A stretch of DNA of 64,000 bases from Desulfospira sp963664655. Its GTDB lineage: Bacteria; Desulfobacterota; Desulfobacteria; Desulfobacterales; Desulfobacteraceae. The notes under the pieces were generated by a model that was given only the letters and a program-made list of their open reading frames with translations, did no database searches and was not told the origin of the DNA. The position numbers were made by a program, and so were the translations under genes. Positions 9,162 to 17,822 of this stretch are shown piece by piece. The DNA is taken from positions 186,001-250,000 of the forward strand of contig OY761554.1 in NCBI GenBank assembly GCA_963664655.2, given 5' to 3'. How positions within the stretch are numbered: the stretch's first letter is position 1; every line of letters begins with the position of its first letter.

Positions 9162-10304
9162 ATGGTGACAAATGGACAGGAAAGACGAAACAAAATGGAA
9201 AATGCATTAGACCGTGTAAAAGAGATCACCCTCATGGGACCTGGCCCCTCCTGTGTTGACAATAGTGTTTATAAGGCCATGGCCAACCCCACCATGGGCC
9301 ACCTGGACCCCGGGTTTATCCGGATCATGGATCAAATAAAAATCCAGCTCCAGGAGCTGTTGAATACCGATAACCGGCTCACCATCCCCATATCCGGGAC
9401 CGGGTCTGCCGGCATGGAATGCAGTTTTGTCAACCTGATCGAAAAAAATGATCCGGTCCTGACCCTGATTAACGGGGTATTCGGCATGCGAATGCAGGAT
9501 GTGGTCCAACGGCTTGGGGGCAATGTGGATGTGCTGGCGTTTGAATGGGGGACCCCGGTTCTCCCGGATGATGTTCAACAGCAGTTAAAAAAAAATATAT
9601 ATAAAATTGTGGCCGTTGTCCATGCCGAAACCTCCACCGGGGTGGAAAACCCCATTGCTGAAATCGGCCGTCTTTTAAAGGGGAGTGACACCCTTTTTCT
9701 GGTGGATGCCGTAACCAGCCTGGGCGGCACGGAAATCCTAATGGATGAATGGGGAATTGATGTGCTGTACTCGGGAACCCAGAAGTGCCTGTCCTGTCCT
9801 CCGGGACTGTCGCCGGTTTCCTTTTCCCGGAGGGCCGTTGAGGCTGTTCAGAACAGAAAAACAAAAGTGCCCAACTGGTACCTGGACCTTTCCATGATCA
9901 TCAACTACTGGGAGGGGGCCGCCCGGGCCTATCACCATACGGCCCCGGTCAATATGCTGTACGGTCTTTACCAGAGCCTTTTCCTGATTCTTCAGGAAGG
10001 CAAAGATGCTGTATACCAACGCCACCTGCAAAACCACCGGCTTCTGGTCAAAGGGTTTAAAGATCTGGGGCTTTCCATGCTGGTGGACGAACCTTACCGG
10101 CTTCCCATGCTCAATTCGGTTCTAATCCCGGACGGGGTTGACGATGCAAAAGTCAGGGCGTCTCTGCTCACTGACCATGCCATTGAAATCGGTGCCGGCT
10201 TAGGCCCCCTTGCCGGAAAAATCTGGCGTATCGGCCTTATGGGGCATACGGCCCGGCCGGAGAATGTGGAAAAACTGCTGGCAGCATTGAAATCTATTTT
10301 ATAG
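9162..10304 (+). CDS. Class V aminotransferase (alanine-glyoxylate aminotransferase family)
   Basis: A 380-residue fold-type I PLP enzyme. It has MGPGPSCVD at 25-33, HAETSTGVENP (154-164), the PLP aspartate D182 in LVDAVTSLGG and the Schiff-base lysine K208 in YSGTQKCLSCPPG. The family includes alanine-glyoxylate, serine-glyoxylate and 2-aminoethylphosphonate aminotransferases, so the exact donor is open. A GAGG site fits the ATG at 9162; a second ATG at 9195 behind AGGAAAG would give 369 aa and cannot be excluded. The FmdE gene follows at a gap of about 50 nt. Confidence 0.88.
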   Translation: MVTNGQERRNKMENALDRVKEITLMGPGPSCVDNSVYKAMANPTMGHLDPGFIRIMDQIKIQLQELLNTDNRLTIPISGTGSAGMECSFVNLIEKNDPVLTLINGVFGMRMQDVVQRLGGNVDVLAFEWGTPVLPDDVQQQLKKNIYKIVAVVHAETSTGVENPIAEIGRLLKGSDTLFLVDAVTSLGGTEILMDEWGIDVLYSGTQKCLSCPPGLSPVSFSRRAVEAVQNRKTKVPNWYLDLSMIINYWEGAARAYHHTAPVNMLYGLYQSLFLILQEGKDAVYQRHLQNHRLLVKGFKDLGLSMLVDEPYRLPMLNSVLIPDGVDDAKVRASLLTDHAIEIGAGLGPLAGKIWRIGLMGHTARPENVEKLLAALKSIL

Positions 10305-10354
10305 GCCCTATGTTGGAAACCATAAACCCATCTGAAATTTTAAGGAGACCTGTT

Positions 10355-10981
10355 ATGCCCTGCACCATAGGAAAAGACCTCATCGACCAGACCATCAGTT
10401 TTCACGGCCACAGCTGCCCGGGACTGGCCATCGGGATAAGGACGGCGGAACTTGCCCGGGAACGGCTCAACATCCATCAGTCCGGAGCCGCGTTGTGTGT
10501 AACCGAAACCGACATGTGCGGCGTGGATGCCATCCAGTTTCTCACCGGCTGCTCTTTTGGCAAGGGAAATTTGGTCCACCGGGACTTTGGCAAATCCGCC
10601 TTTACCTTTTATGACCGGGAAACCGGCAAAGGTTTCAGGGCCCTGTTTCTGGACACCCCTGACCAAAGGAATCCGTCAGAAGAAACCGCCAATCAGACCC
10701 GGGAACTCATGGCCAAGGACCTTAAAGGCGAAGCAACACCCGATGAACAGACCCTGGTTCAGCAGCGGCGGGACCAGCGGATCAAAGATATCATGGATGC
10801 CTCCCTTGAGGATCTGTTTGCGGTGGAAGACATTGATGTTCCCCCGGTAAGGCCGGCCCGGATCCTTAAAAGCATTACCTGTGACAGCTGCGGGGAAAAA
10901 ACCATGGAAACACGGATCCGCCTGTTCGAAGGCAAGAGCCTGTGCATTCCCTGCTTTCTGGAAAAGGAACAAAAAATTTAA
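10355..10981 (+). CDS. FmdE family protein with C-terminal zinc ribbon
   Basis: The N-terminal two thirds match the formylmethanofuran dehydrogenase subunit E-like family: FHGHSCPGLAIG (residues 16-27) and DMCGVDAIQFLTGCSFGKGN (53-72) provide conserved His and Cys ligands. The last 35 residues form a Cys-X2-Cys ... Cys-X2-Cys ribbon (CDSCGEK ... CIPCF). In sulfate reducers, FmdE proteins are common metal- or cofactor-binding proteins without a proven methanofuran role. The ATG at 10355 follows a clean AAGGAG site; the frame is open back to 10310 but that start lacks such a site. The product is 208 aa. Confidence 0.88.
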   Translation: MPCTIGKDLIDQTISFHGHSCPGLAIGIRTAELARERLNIHQSGAALCVTETDMCGVDAIQFLTGCSFGKGNLVHRDFGKSAFTFYDRETGKGFRALFLDTPDQRNPSEETANQTRELMAKDLKGEATPDEQTLVQQRRDQRIKDIMDASLEDLFAVEDIDVPPVRPARILKSITCDSCGEKTMETRIRLFEGKSLCIPCFLEKEQKI

Positions 10982-11069
10982 TCCGGGGCTCAACACGGTT
11001 TGAAAACACGGTTCAAGCATTTTCATAATCCGCTGATACCATTTAAAAACGACGTCTTCTTCCATCCGC

Positions 11070-12134
11070 TCAAAGGCGGACAGGCCCAAGCCCCGGTTCA
11101 TCGGACGGGTAAAGAATGCCGTTGGAAATTTTGAACAGATCCGAAAACGGATCATTGAGCAGATCCAGGTGGCCGTCCAGGTCAGCGTATTCGATATTGG
11201 AGCGGCTCAGGGCAAAATGAAGGCCGGCGGCAATCCCCAAGGCCGATTCGTCCATGCACCCGACCATCACCTCCATGCCGGCGGCTTTGGCCACCGAGTT
11301 GATGTGAAGGGATTCAAAAATCCCGCCCATCTTCATCAGCTTGATATTGATCATGTCGATGAGGTCATTGCTGGCCAGCCGGAACGCATCTTTAAGGGTC
11401 ATGATGCTTTCGTCGGCCATCACCGGAATATCCACCGAACGGGTCACCCGGCCGAGCCGTTCATCCGCCTTTCTGCTCACGGGCTGCTCAATGATTTCAA
11501 GGTCTGCCGTTTTTACCTGCTTCATAAAAGAGACAGACTGATCATAATCATACCCCTGATTGGCATCAAACCGGATAGTGACCTTTTTGCCGAACCGCTC
11601 CCGCAGCTTGAGAATTTTTTCAGCATCCGCCTGAGGATCAATGCCGCCTTTGAGCTTAATAATGAAAAAGCCGTCTTTTAGATACCTGTCTGCCTGTTCC
11701 AGGGTTTCGGCAAGGGGGAGGATACCGATGGTGATACTGGTGGGAATACTCTCCCGGTATCCGCCCAAAAGCCTGAAAAGCGGTATCCCGGCCTTGCGCG
11801 CCATGATGTCATAAAGGGCCATATCCACCATGGCCCTTGCCGAGGATGCCAAAGGAATCTTTGTTTTCAACTCTTCCATGACCCTGGCAAGGCAAAAGGG
11901 CGAACGGCCGGTCAGCATATCCCGGATAATCCCTCCGGTCAATCCGGCGACGTCTTCGGGGGTTTCACCGGTGATGGCCTGGTCCGGGGCCGCACATCCC
12001 CAGCCGGTAATCCCGGCATCGGTTTCAAGGCAAAGAATGATGTTGGCGCAGCTGCTGACGGTTTCATAAGCAATGGTGTAGGGAACCGAAAGGGGCATGT
12101 CCAGCCTGAAATAATCAACCTTGGTAATTTTCAT
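11070..12134 (-). CDS. Enolase-superfamily amino acid or dipeptide epimerase (DgcA-like)
   Basis: A 354-residue member of the muconate-lactonizing subgroup of the enolase superfamily. The two-base racemization machinery is intact: K160-L-K162 on one face and K265 on the other. Metal ligands are D190 (RFDANQGYD), E216 (IIEQP) and D241 (VMADES), with D295 near the end of the barrel. Relatives epimerize L-Ala-D/L-Glu dipeptides or N-acyl amino acids. A DUF1611 gene lies in the same operon, and a DUF1611 protein (DgcN) with an epimerase (DgcA) is described as a route from D-glutamate through N-acetyl-glutamate. That pairing makes N-acetyl-D-glutamate racemase a reasonable guess. It is last in a five-gene operon, 1 nt after the creatininase gene. 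Confidence 0.85.
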   Translation of the reverse strand: MKITKVDYFRLDMPLSVPYTIAYETVSSCANIILCLETDAGITGWGCAAPDQAITGETPEDVAGLTGGIIRDMLTGRSPFCLARVMEELKTKIPLASSARAMVDMALYDIMARKAGIPLFRLLGGYRESIPTSITIGILPLAETLEQADRYLKDGFFIIKLKGGIDPQADAEKILKLRERFGKKVTIRFDANQGYDYDQSVSFMKQVKTADLEIIEQPVSRKADERLGRVTRSVDIPVMADESIMTLKDAFRLASNDLIDMINIKLMKMGGIFESLHINSVAKAAGMEVMVGCMDESALGIAAGLHFALSRSNIEYADLDGHLDLLNDPFSDLFKISNGILYPSDEPGLGPVRL

Positions 12135-12135
12135 G

Positions 12136-12933
12136 TCAGCGCCTGTTTTGATACAGTTCGTCGGACGGGGTGTTTTTGATGGTCTCTACAAACTCGGTCA
12201 GGTTGCGGATCATGATTTCCCACATTTTTTTGCCTTTTTCAGCACTGCCCAGGGTGGGGTTTCCCATGACACCGTTTTTGGACAGGCGCCGGGTGTGGAC
12301 AAACCAGCTCACCCCCCGGTCCGAGGTAAAATCAAGGTAAGGGTTGTCCAGGTCCAGGGTCTGGTCCTCAGCCTTTTCCATATCCACCAGTTCCGGCCGG
12401 ATGGCCAGCGCCGTACTGGTCTCGATCTCGCCGGCATGAATGTCATTTTCCGTCTGGGTCAGTTTATAAATATCCACGTCGCTGGTCTCGCCGGTCTCCA
12501 CACAGACAAAAATCCTGGCATCCCGGTTGATCATCTGGGCCGCATAATTCAGGGTCGGGGCATTGTCGCCGTGCCCGTTCAGAATAACGATTTTCCGGAT
12601 GCCATTGTGGGCAAGGCTCATTCCAATGTCATAGACCATGGCGGACAGGGCATTGTTGGTCACACAGATGGTTCCCTTAAAATCGCTGTGGTGATAAGAC
12701 ACCCCGTAGGGGATGGCCGGCAGCACAAAGGGCCTGGGGTCTTTGCAGGCCTTGGCCACTTCTTTGGCCAGGTAAGCGGCATCAAAATAATCCAGATCCA
12801 GGGGCAGGTGCGGGCCGTGCTGTTCAATGGCACCGCAGGGCAGGATCGCTGTATCTACAATTTTTAGCCTTTCGGCAATTTCCGGCCATCTTGCAGTTTC
12901 CCACATGTAGTCCGGTGCAGTGTTTCGGGTCAT
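12136..12933 (-). CDS. Creatininase family amidohydrolase
   Basis: A 265-residue metal-dependent hydrolase. Ligand motifs are clear: E37 and H39 in GAIEQHGPHLPL, D48 eleven residues after E37, H121 in ILNGHGDN and the acidic pair in DIHAGEIETS (164-173). Known members hydrolyse creatinine, formamides, or a peptide bond (the MftE peptidase of mycofactocin maturation), so a small-amide or peptide substrate is plausible here. The start codon overlaps the stop of the upstream PP-loop gene in an ATGA, implying coupled translation. The specific substrate is unknown. Confidence 0.9.
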   Translation of the reverse strand: MTRNTAPDYMWETARWPEIAERLKIVDTAILPCGAIEQHGPHLPLDLDYFDAAYLAKEVAKACKDPRPFVLPAIPYGVSYHHSDFKGTICVTNNALSAMVYDIGMSLAHNGIRKIVILNGHGDNAPTLNYAAQMINRDARIFVCVETGETSDVDIYKLTQTENDIHAGEIETSTALAIRPELVDMEKAEDQTLDLDNPYLDFTSDRGVSWFVHTRRLSKNGVMGNPTLGSAEKGKKMWEIMIRNLTEFVETIKNTPSDELYQNRR

Positions 12934-14441
12934 GATTCTTCCAGTTGGTAAGGGGTTTGGGTTAACAACTCCGGTGTCAGTTCAATCCGTTCCCAGGCCG
13001 TTTTATGGCGTTTGACCGCACCGTCGGCATACGGGGAAAGAATGGCAAACAGAGGGGTTCTGATATGGACCGGCAAATCGGACAGATGGCTTCGTTCCCG
13101 GTCAAAACGAAGCGCCGTAATCTCGGGATGGGGTTTTGCCATTTTTCCCGTCAGCTTGGTTTTTCTGATGAGCCCCTTTGACAGCAGCAGGTGGTAAAGG
13201 TGGCCGGCATCGCTTCCGATCTGCTTGACAGAGTGATTCTCCAGGGCTTCAAGCCCTTTTGAGACCTGGTCTTGCGTATAGCCGCAGGCTTCGGGATCAC
13301 CCCCCAACGCCTTGAGCATGCCGATGATCCGCCGGCATTTTTCACACCGTCCGCAAGGCAGCATCCTGTCCCCGGCCTTGTGGGCGGCATGGCAGGAAAC
13401 CTGAAACCGCTGCAGTTCCGGATACCGGTTGACCAGAATTTTCATGATCAAGAGTTCAGACAGGCTTCGCAGAATCGAATACTGGCAGATTCCCCAGCCT
13501 TTGTCCCGGTAATAACGGGTCATGGCATTGTCAAAATACCGGCTCTGGTCATAAAGGCCTGAATAATGGGACAGGCCGGCCAGGTTTCCCTTTACGGTGG
13601 TGTCGTACTCGTTGCCGATCAGGACATTGCCGGCCAGGTTCTTTTTTGCCACGGGCAGGACCCCGAAAATAAAAACCGCCACCGTCCAGAGCCGGACCGG
13701 GTAAATATCGGCCCGGACACTGGCATAGTCTTCCCGGATAAACGGCAGGTGCCGGAGCATCCAGTTGAAAACCCGGTCGCTGTTGCACCAGGGTTTATGG
13801 GTATGTTTTACCCTGTCCCGGTAGTGGCGAAAGGCATTGACCGCCGTGAACCAGTGGCGGCCGGACTCGTTAATGAACACGGGATAGGCGGTCCCGATGT
13901 CATTGATAATCCCGTAAGTCAAAAGGCTGTCTTTGCCGCCGCTGCTGAGGATGGCATACCGGTCCGGACGGGTCTGCCAGGAGGATTTCGGGACAGACAG
14001 GCCGGCATAAGCGGAATTGCTAAACACAATCCGGGCCCGGGTGTACCGTTTTTGTTTTTCCAGCTTCAGCGGCTTATAAGCGGGTTTGATAAATTCGTTG
14101 TCGATGAGAAGCTTGTTGGCCAGGATCTCCCGGGATGTGTTTTCCATCATGTCCGAAAGGAACCGCTGGTCGGTCTTATCAAAAAGCCCGTCAAATTCTA
14201 TGGTTTCAAAAAAAAGCCCGTAATTCAAGGCCACCTGGGCCAGCATCATGGACGCCAAGTTCACATCGGCCGGGCTGTTTTTATCAAAGCAGGCCTCCTC
14301 ATAGGAATAAATAAGGTCACATTCATCCTGCCGGCCGTCTTTGGCCTCAACCCGGTAGGCGGCCCGGACCTGTTTTGGAGAAACCGTTACCGGGCCGACG
14401 TGCAGCGTTTTAAGAACGGCAAAATCGTCCAGAACGCTCAT
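12930..14441 (-). CDS. PP-loop ATPase resembling MurL (glutamate epimerase family)
   Basis: A 503-residue cytoplasmic protein with an N-terminal domain of about 155 residues, then a PP-loop nucleotide site SSGGKDS at 166-172. The C-terminal half has GNVLIGNEYD (271-280), SILRSLSELLIMK (322-334) and a cysteine cluster at C350, C363, C366 and C369 (CGRCEKC) that probably binds zinc or iron. PP-loop enzymes adenylate a substrate with release of pyrophosphate. The architecture recalls MurL, which epimerizes the terminal glutamate of UDP-MurNAc-L-Ala-L-Glu using ATP; this is family memory, not a search result. It overlaps both neighbours by 4 nt (ATGA), so all three products are likely made in step. 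An alternative is a tRNA- or queuosine-type PP-loop protein. Confidence 0.65.
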   Translation of the reverse strand: MSVLDDFAVLKTLHVGPVTVSPKQVRAAYRVEAKDGRQDECDLIYSYEEACFDKNSPADVNLASMMLAQVALNYGLFFETIEFDGLFDKTDQRFLSDMMENTSREILANKLLIDNEFIKPAYKPLKLEKQKRYTRARIVFSNSAYAGLSVPKSSWQTRPDRYAILSSGGKDSLLTYGIINDIGTAYPVFINESGRHWFTAVNAFRHYRDRVKHTHKPWCNSDRVFNWMLRHLPFIREDYASVRADIYPVRLWTVAVFIFGVLPVAKKNLAGNVLIGNEYDTTVKGNLAGLSHYSGLYDQSRYFDNAMTRYYRDKGWGICQYSILRSLSELLIMKILVNRYPELQRFQVSCHAAHKAGDRMLPCGRCEKCRRIIGMLKALGGDPEACGYTQDQVSKGLEALENHSVKQIGSDAGHLYHLLLSKGLIRKTKLTGKMAKPHPEITALRFDRERSHLSDLPVHIRTPLFAILSPYADGAVKRHKTAWERIELTPELLTQTPYQLEES

Positions 14442-15508
14442 TTGATGTGCTTTCTCAACAAAGAAACCAGCTCGTCCGCCCCGTCTTCAAGCACATCAAA
14501 GGCGGGAAGGCCTGTTTCCCGCCGGATCTGCTCCAGGGCAGCCGGTATCTGATGTTTGTCCATGTCTTCGTGGTTGAGGGTAATCGCCATCACTTTTTTG
14601 CCGGATATTACCTCAATGGCATTGATCTGTTCGGGCAGCCCATGGAGGGCGTACCCGGGGAAGCCGTCGTATTCCTTTCGCATGGGGGCATGCTGAAGAA
14701 TAACGTAATCGGGGCGTCCCGCAGCCAGGATTTCAAACCCGCCCGGATAGGCCGGGTTCATCAGGCTGCCCTGCCCCTCAATCAGGATCATATCGGGCTG
14801 TTCGTTTTTCCAGGCTTCATATACCGCATGTTCAATTTCTCCGGAGACAAAATCATTGATACAGCTGTCCATGATCATGGAATATTTGGCCCCCTGCATC
14901 CAGGCGGTCTGGCCGGTGCCCACCATCTGGGCCTTCAGCCCTGATTTTTCAGCGGCGTGCACGATAATCCAGGCCGTGGTCCGCTTGCCCACAGCCGAAT
15001 CCGTCCCCAGGACGGCAATTTTAAGACAGGTCACTTCTTCTATCTTTCCGGTAAAAAAATGGAGGTCGTCCCGGTCCGGGGTCCGCCGGATGTCTCTGAT
15101 CCGGCAGTTGTTTTGCTGGGCCATCCGGGTGAACCGTTCATTTTTATACAGAAAGTCATGGAGCCCGCTGTCCACATTGAGCCCGGCTTGAAGGGCCTGT
15201 TCCACGGCATCCGCCGCTTTGGCCGGCAGGCGTCCGCCGTCCGGGGCAAGGCCGATGACCAGTGTTTGAGGCCGTCTGTCCGGACCAAGCCGGTCCATGG
15301 CCTCTGTAAAGCTTTCAAATACGGGGATGCCGTTGGCCCTGCCGTCCAGGACCATGCCCGAATCCTTTCCTGCGTAAACCGGATCAATCACCCCTGCAAT
15401 CTCATAACGCCGGGTAAACCGGACCAGGCCGTGGGCGGTCTTGCCTTCCGGTGTGTTGAATGCGCCGCCGGCGTAAACCAGGGCCCTGCCGTCAATGGTG
15501 TCTTTCAT
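14438..15508 (-). CDS. DUF1611 protein (DgcN-like D-glutamate N-acetyltransferase family)
   Basis: The 356-residue protein has the two-part DUF1611 layout: an N-terminal Rossmann-like part (ALVYAGGAFNTPEGKTAHGL near residue 9) and a C-terminal P-loop-like domain with GTDSAVGKRTT at 168-178, then MILIEGQGSLMNPAYPGG. Members are often encoded beside dipeptide epimerases. A relative, DgcN, is reported to N-acetylate D-glutamate, after which DgcA racemizes the product. Both partners occur in this operon. The ATP-type P-loop makes a kinase or ligase mechanism equally worth considering. The gene is separated from the upstream PLP gene by 2 nt and overlaps the downstream PP-loop gene by 4 nt. Confidence 0.82.
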   Translation of the reverse strand: MKDTIDGRALVYAGGAFNTPEGKTAHGLVRFTRRYEIAGVIDPVYAGKDSGMVLDGRANGIPVFESFTEAMDRLGPDRRPQTLVIGLAPDGGRLPAKAADAVEQALQAGLNVDSGLHDFLYKNERFTRMAQQNNCRIRDIRRTPDRDDLHFFTGKIEEVTCLKIAVLGTDSAVGKRTTAWIIVHAAEKSGLKAQMVGTGQTAWMQGAKYSMIMDSCINDFVSGEIEHAVYEAWKNEQPDMILIEGQGSLMNPAYPGGFEILAAGRPDYVILQHAPMRKEYDGFPGYALHGLPEQINAIEVISGKKVMAITLNHEDMDKHQIPAALEQIRRETGLPAFDVLEDGADELVSLLRKHIK

Positions 15509-15510
15509 GT

Positions 15511-16572
15511 CTAGTACCTCCCTGTCAGTATGGCCACATACCGGTCATTGGAAAAGGATTCTTTTTCATGTTTTTCCAGCATGGCCACCAGTCCGGCCGT
15601 GGATGCGGGCAGAATCCGGTAGCCCTCTTTTTTATGAAGAAAGGTGCTCATTTCTTTCATTTTACGGTCACTGATATGGCGGGCATCCCCATTGGTCTGC
15701 CGGAGCGCCCACAGGGCCTCGTCCCCGTCAAAACTGTGCCAGTTAATAAGCGGCTCGTTGATGGCCGTCTCCTTAAGCTTTTCAGGGTCAATGTCGCGGC
15801 ATTGGTCATACCCGGCCTTAAACGAAGAGATAATGGGATTTTTATGGGCCGAAGACCCGGCAATAAACATGGGAACCCGTGATGTTTTCCCGCGTTTGTG
15901 AAGGCTGACAAATCCCCTGTAAACGCCGGCCAGAAGGGTCCCGTTGGACACGGGCGCGGCAATGTACTTGGGGGCGTCCCTGAGCTGGTCATAAATTTCA
16001 TTGGCGATCTCGGCATAGGCGGATATCTGAAGGGGGGTGTTTGCCCCGCCCGGGTTGGCGTCATACCAGTCGTTTTCAAGGGCCAGCCGGCTGGATTCCC
16101 GGACCGTATCCTCATAGGAACCCGGCAGCCGGATAATCTGTGCGTTAAATGCCTCCATCTCCTTGATCCGCTCGGTATGATAGGAATCCGGAATATAAAT
16201 CCGGCATGACACGCCGGCAAGAAATGCGGCAAAGGCCACCGCAACACCGTAGTTCCCGCAGGTGGCCAGGGAAATAACGTCATATTCCCGCCTGAAGGCA
16301 TCATGAACCTGGGCAAAGGCAATCCGGTCCTTCTGGGTGCCCGAGGGGTTTTCCCCTTCAAATTTAATGTAAAGCTGATGGATGTCCAGTTCCCGCTCAA
16401 GGTTCCGGGCCCGGTTCAGGGAGGTGTCCCCGATTTCCATGCTGGTAATATCCTCAAAGGACTCAAGACGGTCCACCAGGGAAAGGCTTTTGTCCTTTAT
16501 GGACTCGCTTAAGGCCCGGACTTCTTTTGTGACCGTTATCCGGGCGGACCTGACGCCGTCCAAAAGATTCAT
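15511..16572 (-). CDS. PLP-dependent enzyme of the threonine synthase/cysteate synthase fold
   Basis: A fold-type II PLP enzyme. The lysine that binds PLP is K81 in ENPSGTQKDRIAF, and the cofactor phosphate or glycine loop is seen in LATCGNYGVAVAFAAF and later APVSNGTLLAGV. Relatives make threonine, cysteate or 2,3-diaminopropionate, or deaminate serine/threonine, and the sequence does not decide between these. The frame extends to a TTG at 16584, but the ATG at 16572 gives a normal N-terminus and 353 aa. It is the first gene of the five-gene operon, so the pathway may begin by making or releasing an amino acid. Confidence 0.85.
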   Translation of the reverse strand: MNLLDGVRSARITVTKEVRALSESIKDKSLSLVDRLESFEDITSMEIGDTSLNRARNLERELDIHQLYIKFEGENPSGTQKDRIAFAQVHDAFRREYDVISLATCGNYGVAVAFAAFLAGVSCRIYIPDSYHTERIKEMEAFNAQIIRLPGSYEDTVRESSRLALENDWYDANPGGANTPLQISAYAEIANEIYDQLRDAPKYIAAPVSNGTLLAGVYRGFVSLHKRGKTSRVPMFIAGSSAHKNPIISSFKAGYDQCRDIDPEKLKETAINEPLINWHSFDGDEALWALRQTNGDARHISDRKMKEMSTFLHKKEGYRILPASTAGLVAMLEKHEKESFSNDRYVAILTGRY

Positions 16573-16944
16573 AATTCTGTTCAAAACAGTGGCTGTAGCC
16601 TTTTATTTAAGTAAATCTTTAAAAAAAGAGTCTCCTGTAAAAAAACCGCCGGCCTTTTGGGTGTCCCTTCTTCCAGGCAGCGGATCTTACCGGCATAACA
16701 AAAGACTTCAAAGGGTGTTTGATTCCCTTTGGATAGTCGCGCCCATCAGGTATCCTCTCCTGAACGGATATTTTACCGATATTAAATATGACCGGAACAG
16801 TGTCAAGAGAGGCAAAAAAAAATACTGGAAATCACATTAAAAATTGCCGGTTCATCCGGTGCAATCCTGAGGGGAGGATTTATAAACCCGCCCCTGGGGG
16901 TTCGGGCCTCCTGCCGGGTCCGGCCACAGGGCCGCCGGCCGCCC
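16573..16944. other. Intergenic stretch, no gene seen
   Basis: Between the start of the PLP-enzyme gene and the stop of the DUF4157 gene I see no coding frame with family character. It should hold the promoter of the five-gene operon near 16590-16650. GC content rises sharply after about 16860, marking the edge of the island that follows. Confidence 0.5.
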
Positions 16945-17271
16945 CTAATCGGGCTTGGGCGGATCAGTGCTTTGCTGAACCGTGTGTGCGGCTTCGTGGG
17001 GTGTGGTCTGCTGGTCTGCCGTACCCGGCTCGAATGCCACCGAATCGCCCGAAACGGCCCCACGGGCCCCCACCGAAGCGGCGGCCGCCTTGGTTTTCTC
17101 GCCGTCGTGGGCTTCCACGCCGGACAACTCTGCGCCGGGGGAAGTCTTGATTGCGCTCGGTTGGGGGGCCGGGCATGCCTGACACGCCGAACCCACGGGC
17201 TGGTCTGAAAAATTGGCATCAGAGTCCCTCCTGGCCTGTGCCATGGCCCCTCTTGTGCCGGTATCGGTCAT
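16945..17271 (-). CDS. Truncated DUF4157 (eCIS-core, HEAAH motif) protein
   Basis: A 108-residue protein whose second half reads like a DUF4157 domain: a SGVEAHDGEKTKAAAASVGA segment, then GDSVAFEPGT and the zincin motif HEAAH in HEAAHTVQQ (about residues 92-100). DUF4157 normally opens large toxins or effectors delivered by contractile injection systems, followed by several hundred further residues. Here a stop comes eight residues after the motif, so the toxin part is missing. The ATG overlaps the stop of the upstream gene in ATGA. The region is much richer in GC than its neighbours, which fits horizontal acquisition and later decay. It could be a functional short adaptor, but a remnant is more likely. 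Confidence 0.6.
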   Translation of the reverse strand: MTDTGTRGAMAQARRDSDANFSDQPVGSACQACPAPQPSAIKTSPGAELSGVEAHDGEKTKAAAASVGARGAVSGDSVAFEPGTADQQTTPHEAAHTVQQSTDPPKPD

Positions 17272-17663
17272 GCCGTTTCCTCCGGTTCGGCCGGGACAAT
17301 GCCGCCGGCCTGGTCAGAGCGCTGCTGGGCTTGATCAAACAGGCGTTCCGCCTTGACCCGGGGATCGGCAATCTGATCGTCCTGAAGGATCCCGGCCGCC
17401 CAGGGCAACTCTTTGTCGCGGTCAAAGTCGCGCCCAAAGGCAAACATCACGTCGATATAGCGGCACACGTCACGTTCGGCTGTTATACCGTAGGTTTCAG
17501 CCCTCTCCATCCCGTGTTGTACCGCCTTGCGCGTCTCCTGCTCGCCCAACGCCGCCACCGGGTCAGGGAAACACCTGAGCAGATGCGCCACCATCCGGTC
17601 CTCGAACTGCCGGCGCGCGTGCTCAAAGAATGTTGCCATCTGTTCAGACCGAATACAAAGCAT
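17268..17663 (-). CDS. Small effector-associated protein of unknown function
   Basis: A 131-residue soluble protein beginning MLCIRSEQMATFFEHARR. An upstream in-frame ATG at 17675 exists, but GGAG lies 6 nt before the ATG at 17663, which therefore is preferred. Proteins with this kind of start (an initial helical 'IR.EQM..F...A...F..RM..HL...FP' pattern) are known to me as neighbours of type VI or contractile-injection effector genes, and the next gene here is a DUF4157 remnant, overlapping by 4 nt. A chaperone or adaptor role is a guess from context. No membrane segment or signal peptide is visible. Confidence 0.55.
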   Translation of the reverse strand: MLCIRSEQMATFFEHARRQFEDRMVAHLLRCFPDPVAALGEQETRKAVQHGMERAETYGITAERDVCRYIDVMFAFGRDFDRDKELPWAAGILQDDQIADPRVKAERLFDQAQQRSDQAGGIVPAEPEETA

Positions 17664-17822
17664 GCTTAACTCCATCGCACAAGGATAGGGATTTGCTTTT
17701 TGCCAAAGAAAGCATCAAAAATCCCGAAAGTTTAAATAGTAGATCTCCCCCGGCATAGGCACAACATGTTGTGTTTGTAACAGGGGCAAAAACTTAAGTC
17801 AAGACAGAAAGCAAGGAGTCGA

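Noticed and set aside
16803..17219. A 138-codon minus-strand open frame in the GC-rich island
   Set aside because: It overlaps the DUF4157 gene in another frame, lacks a ribosome site and has an arginine/proline-rich composition typical of a shadow frame.
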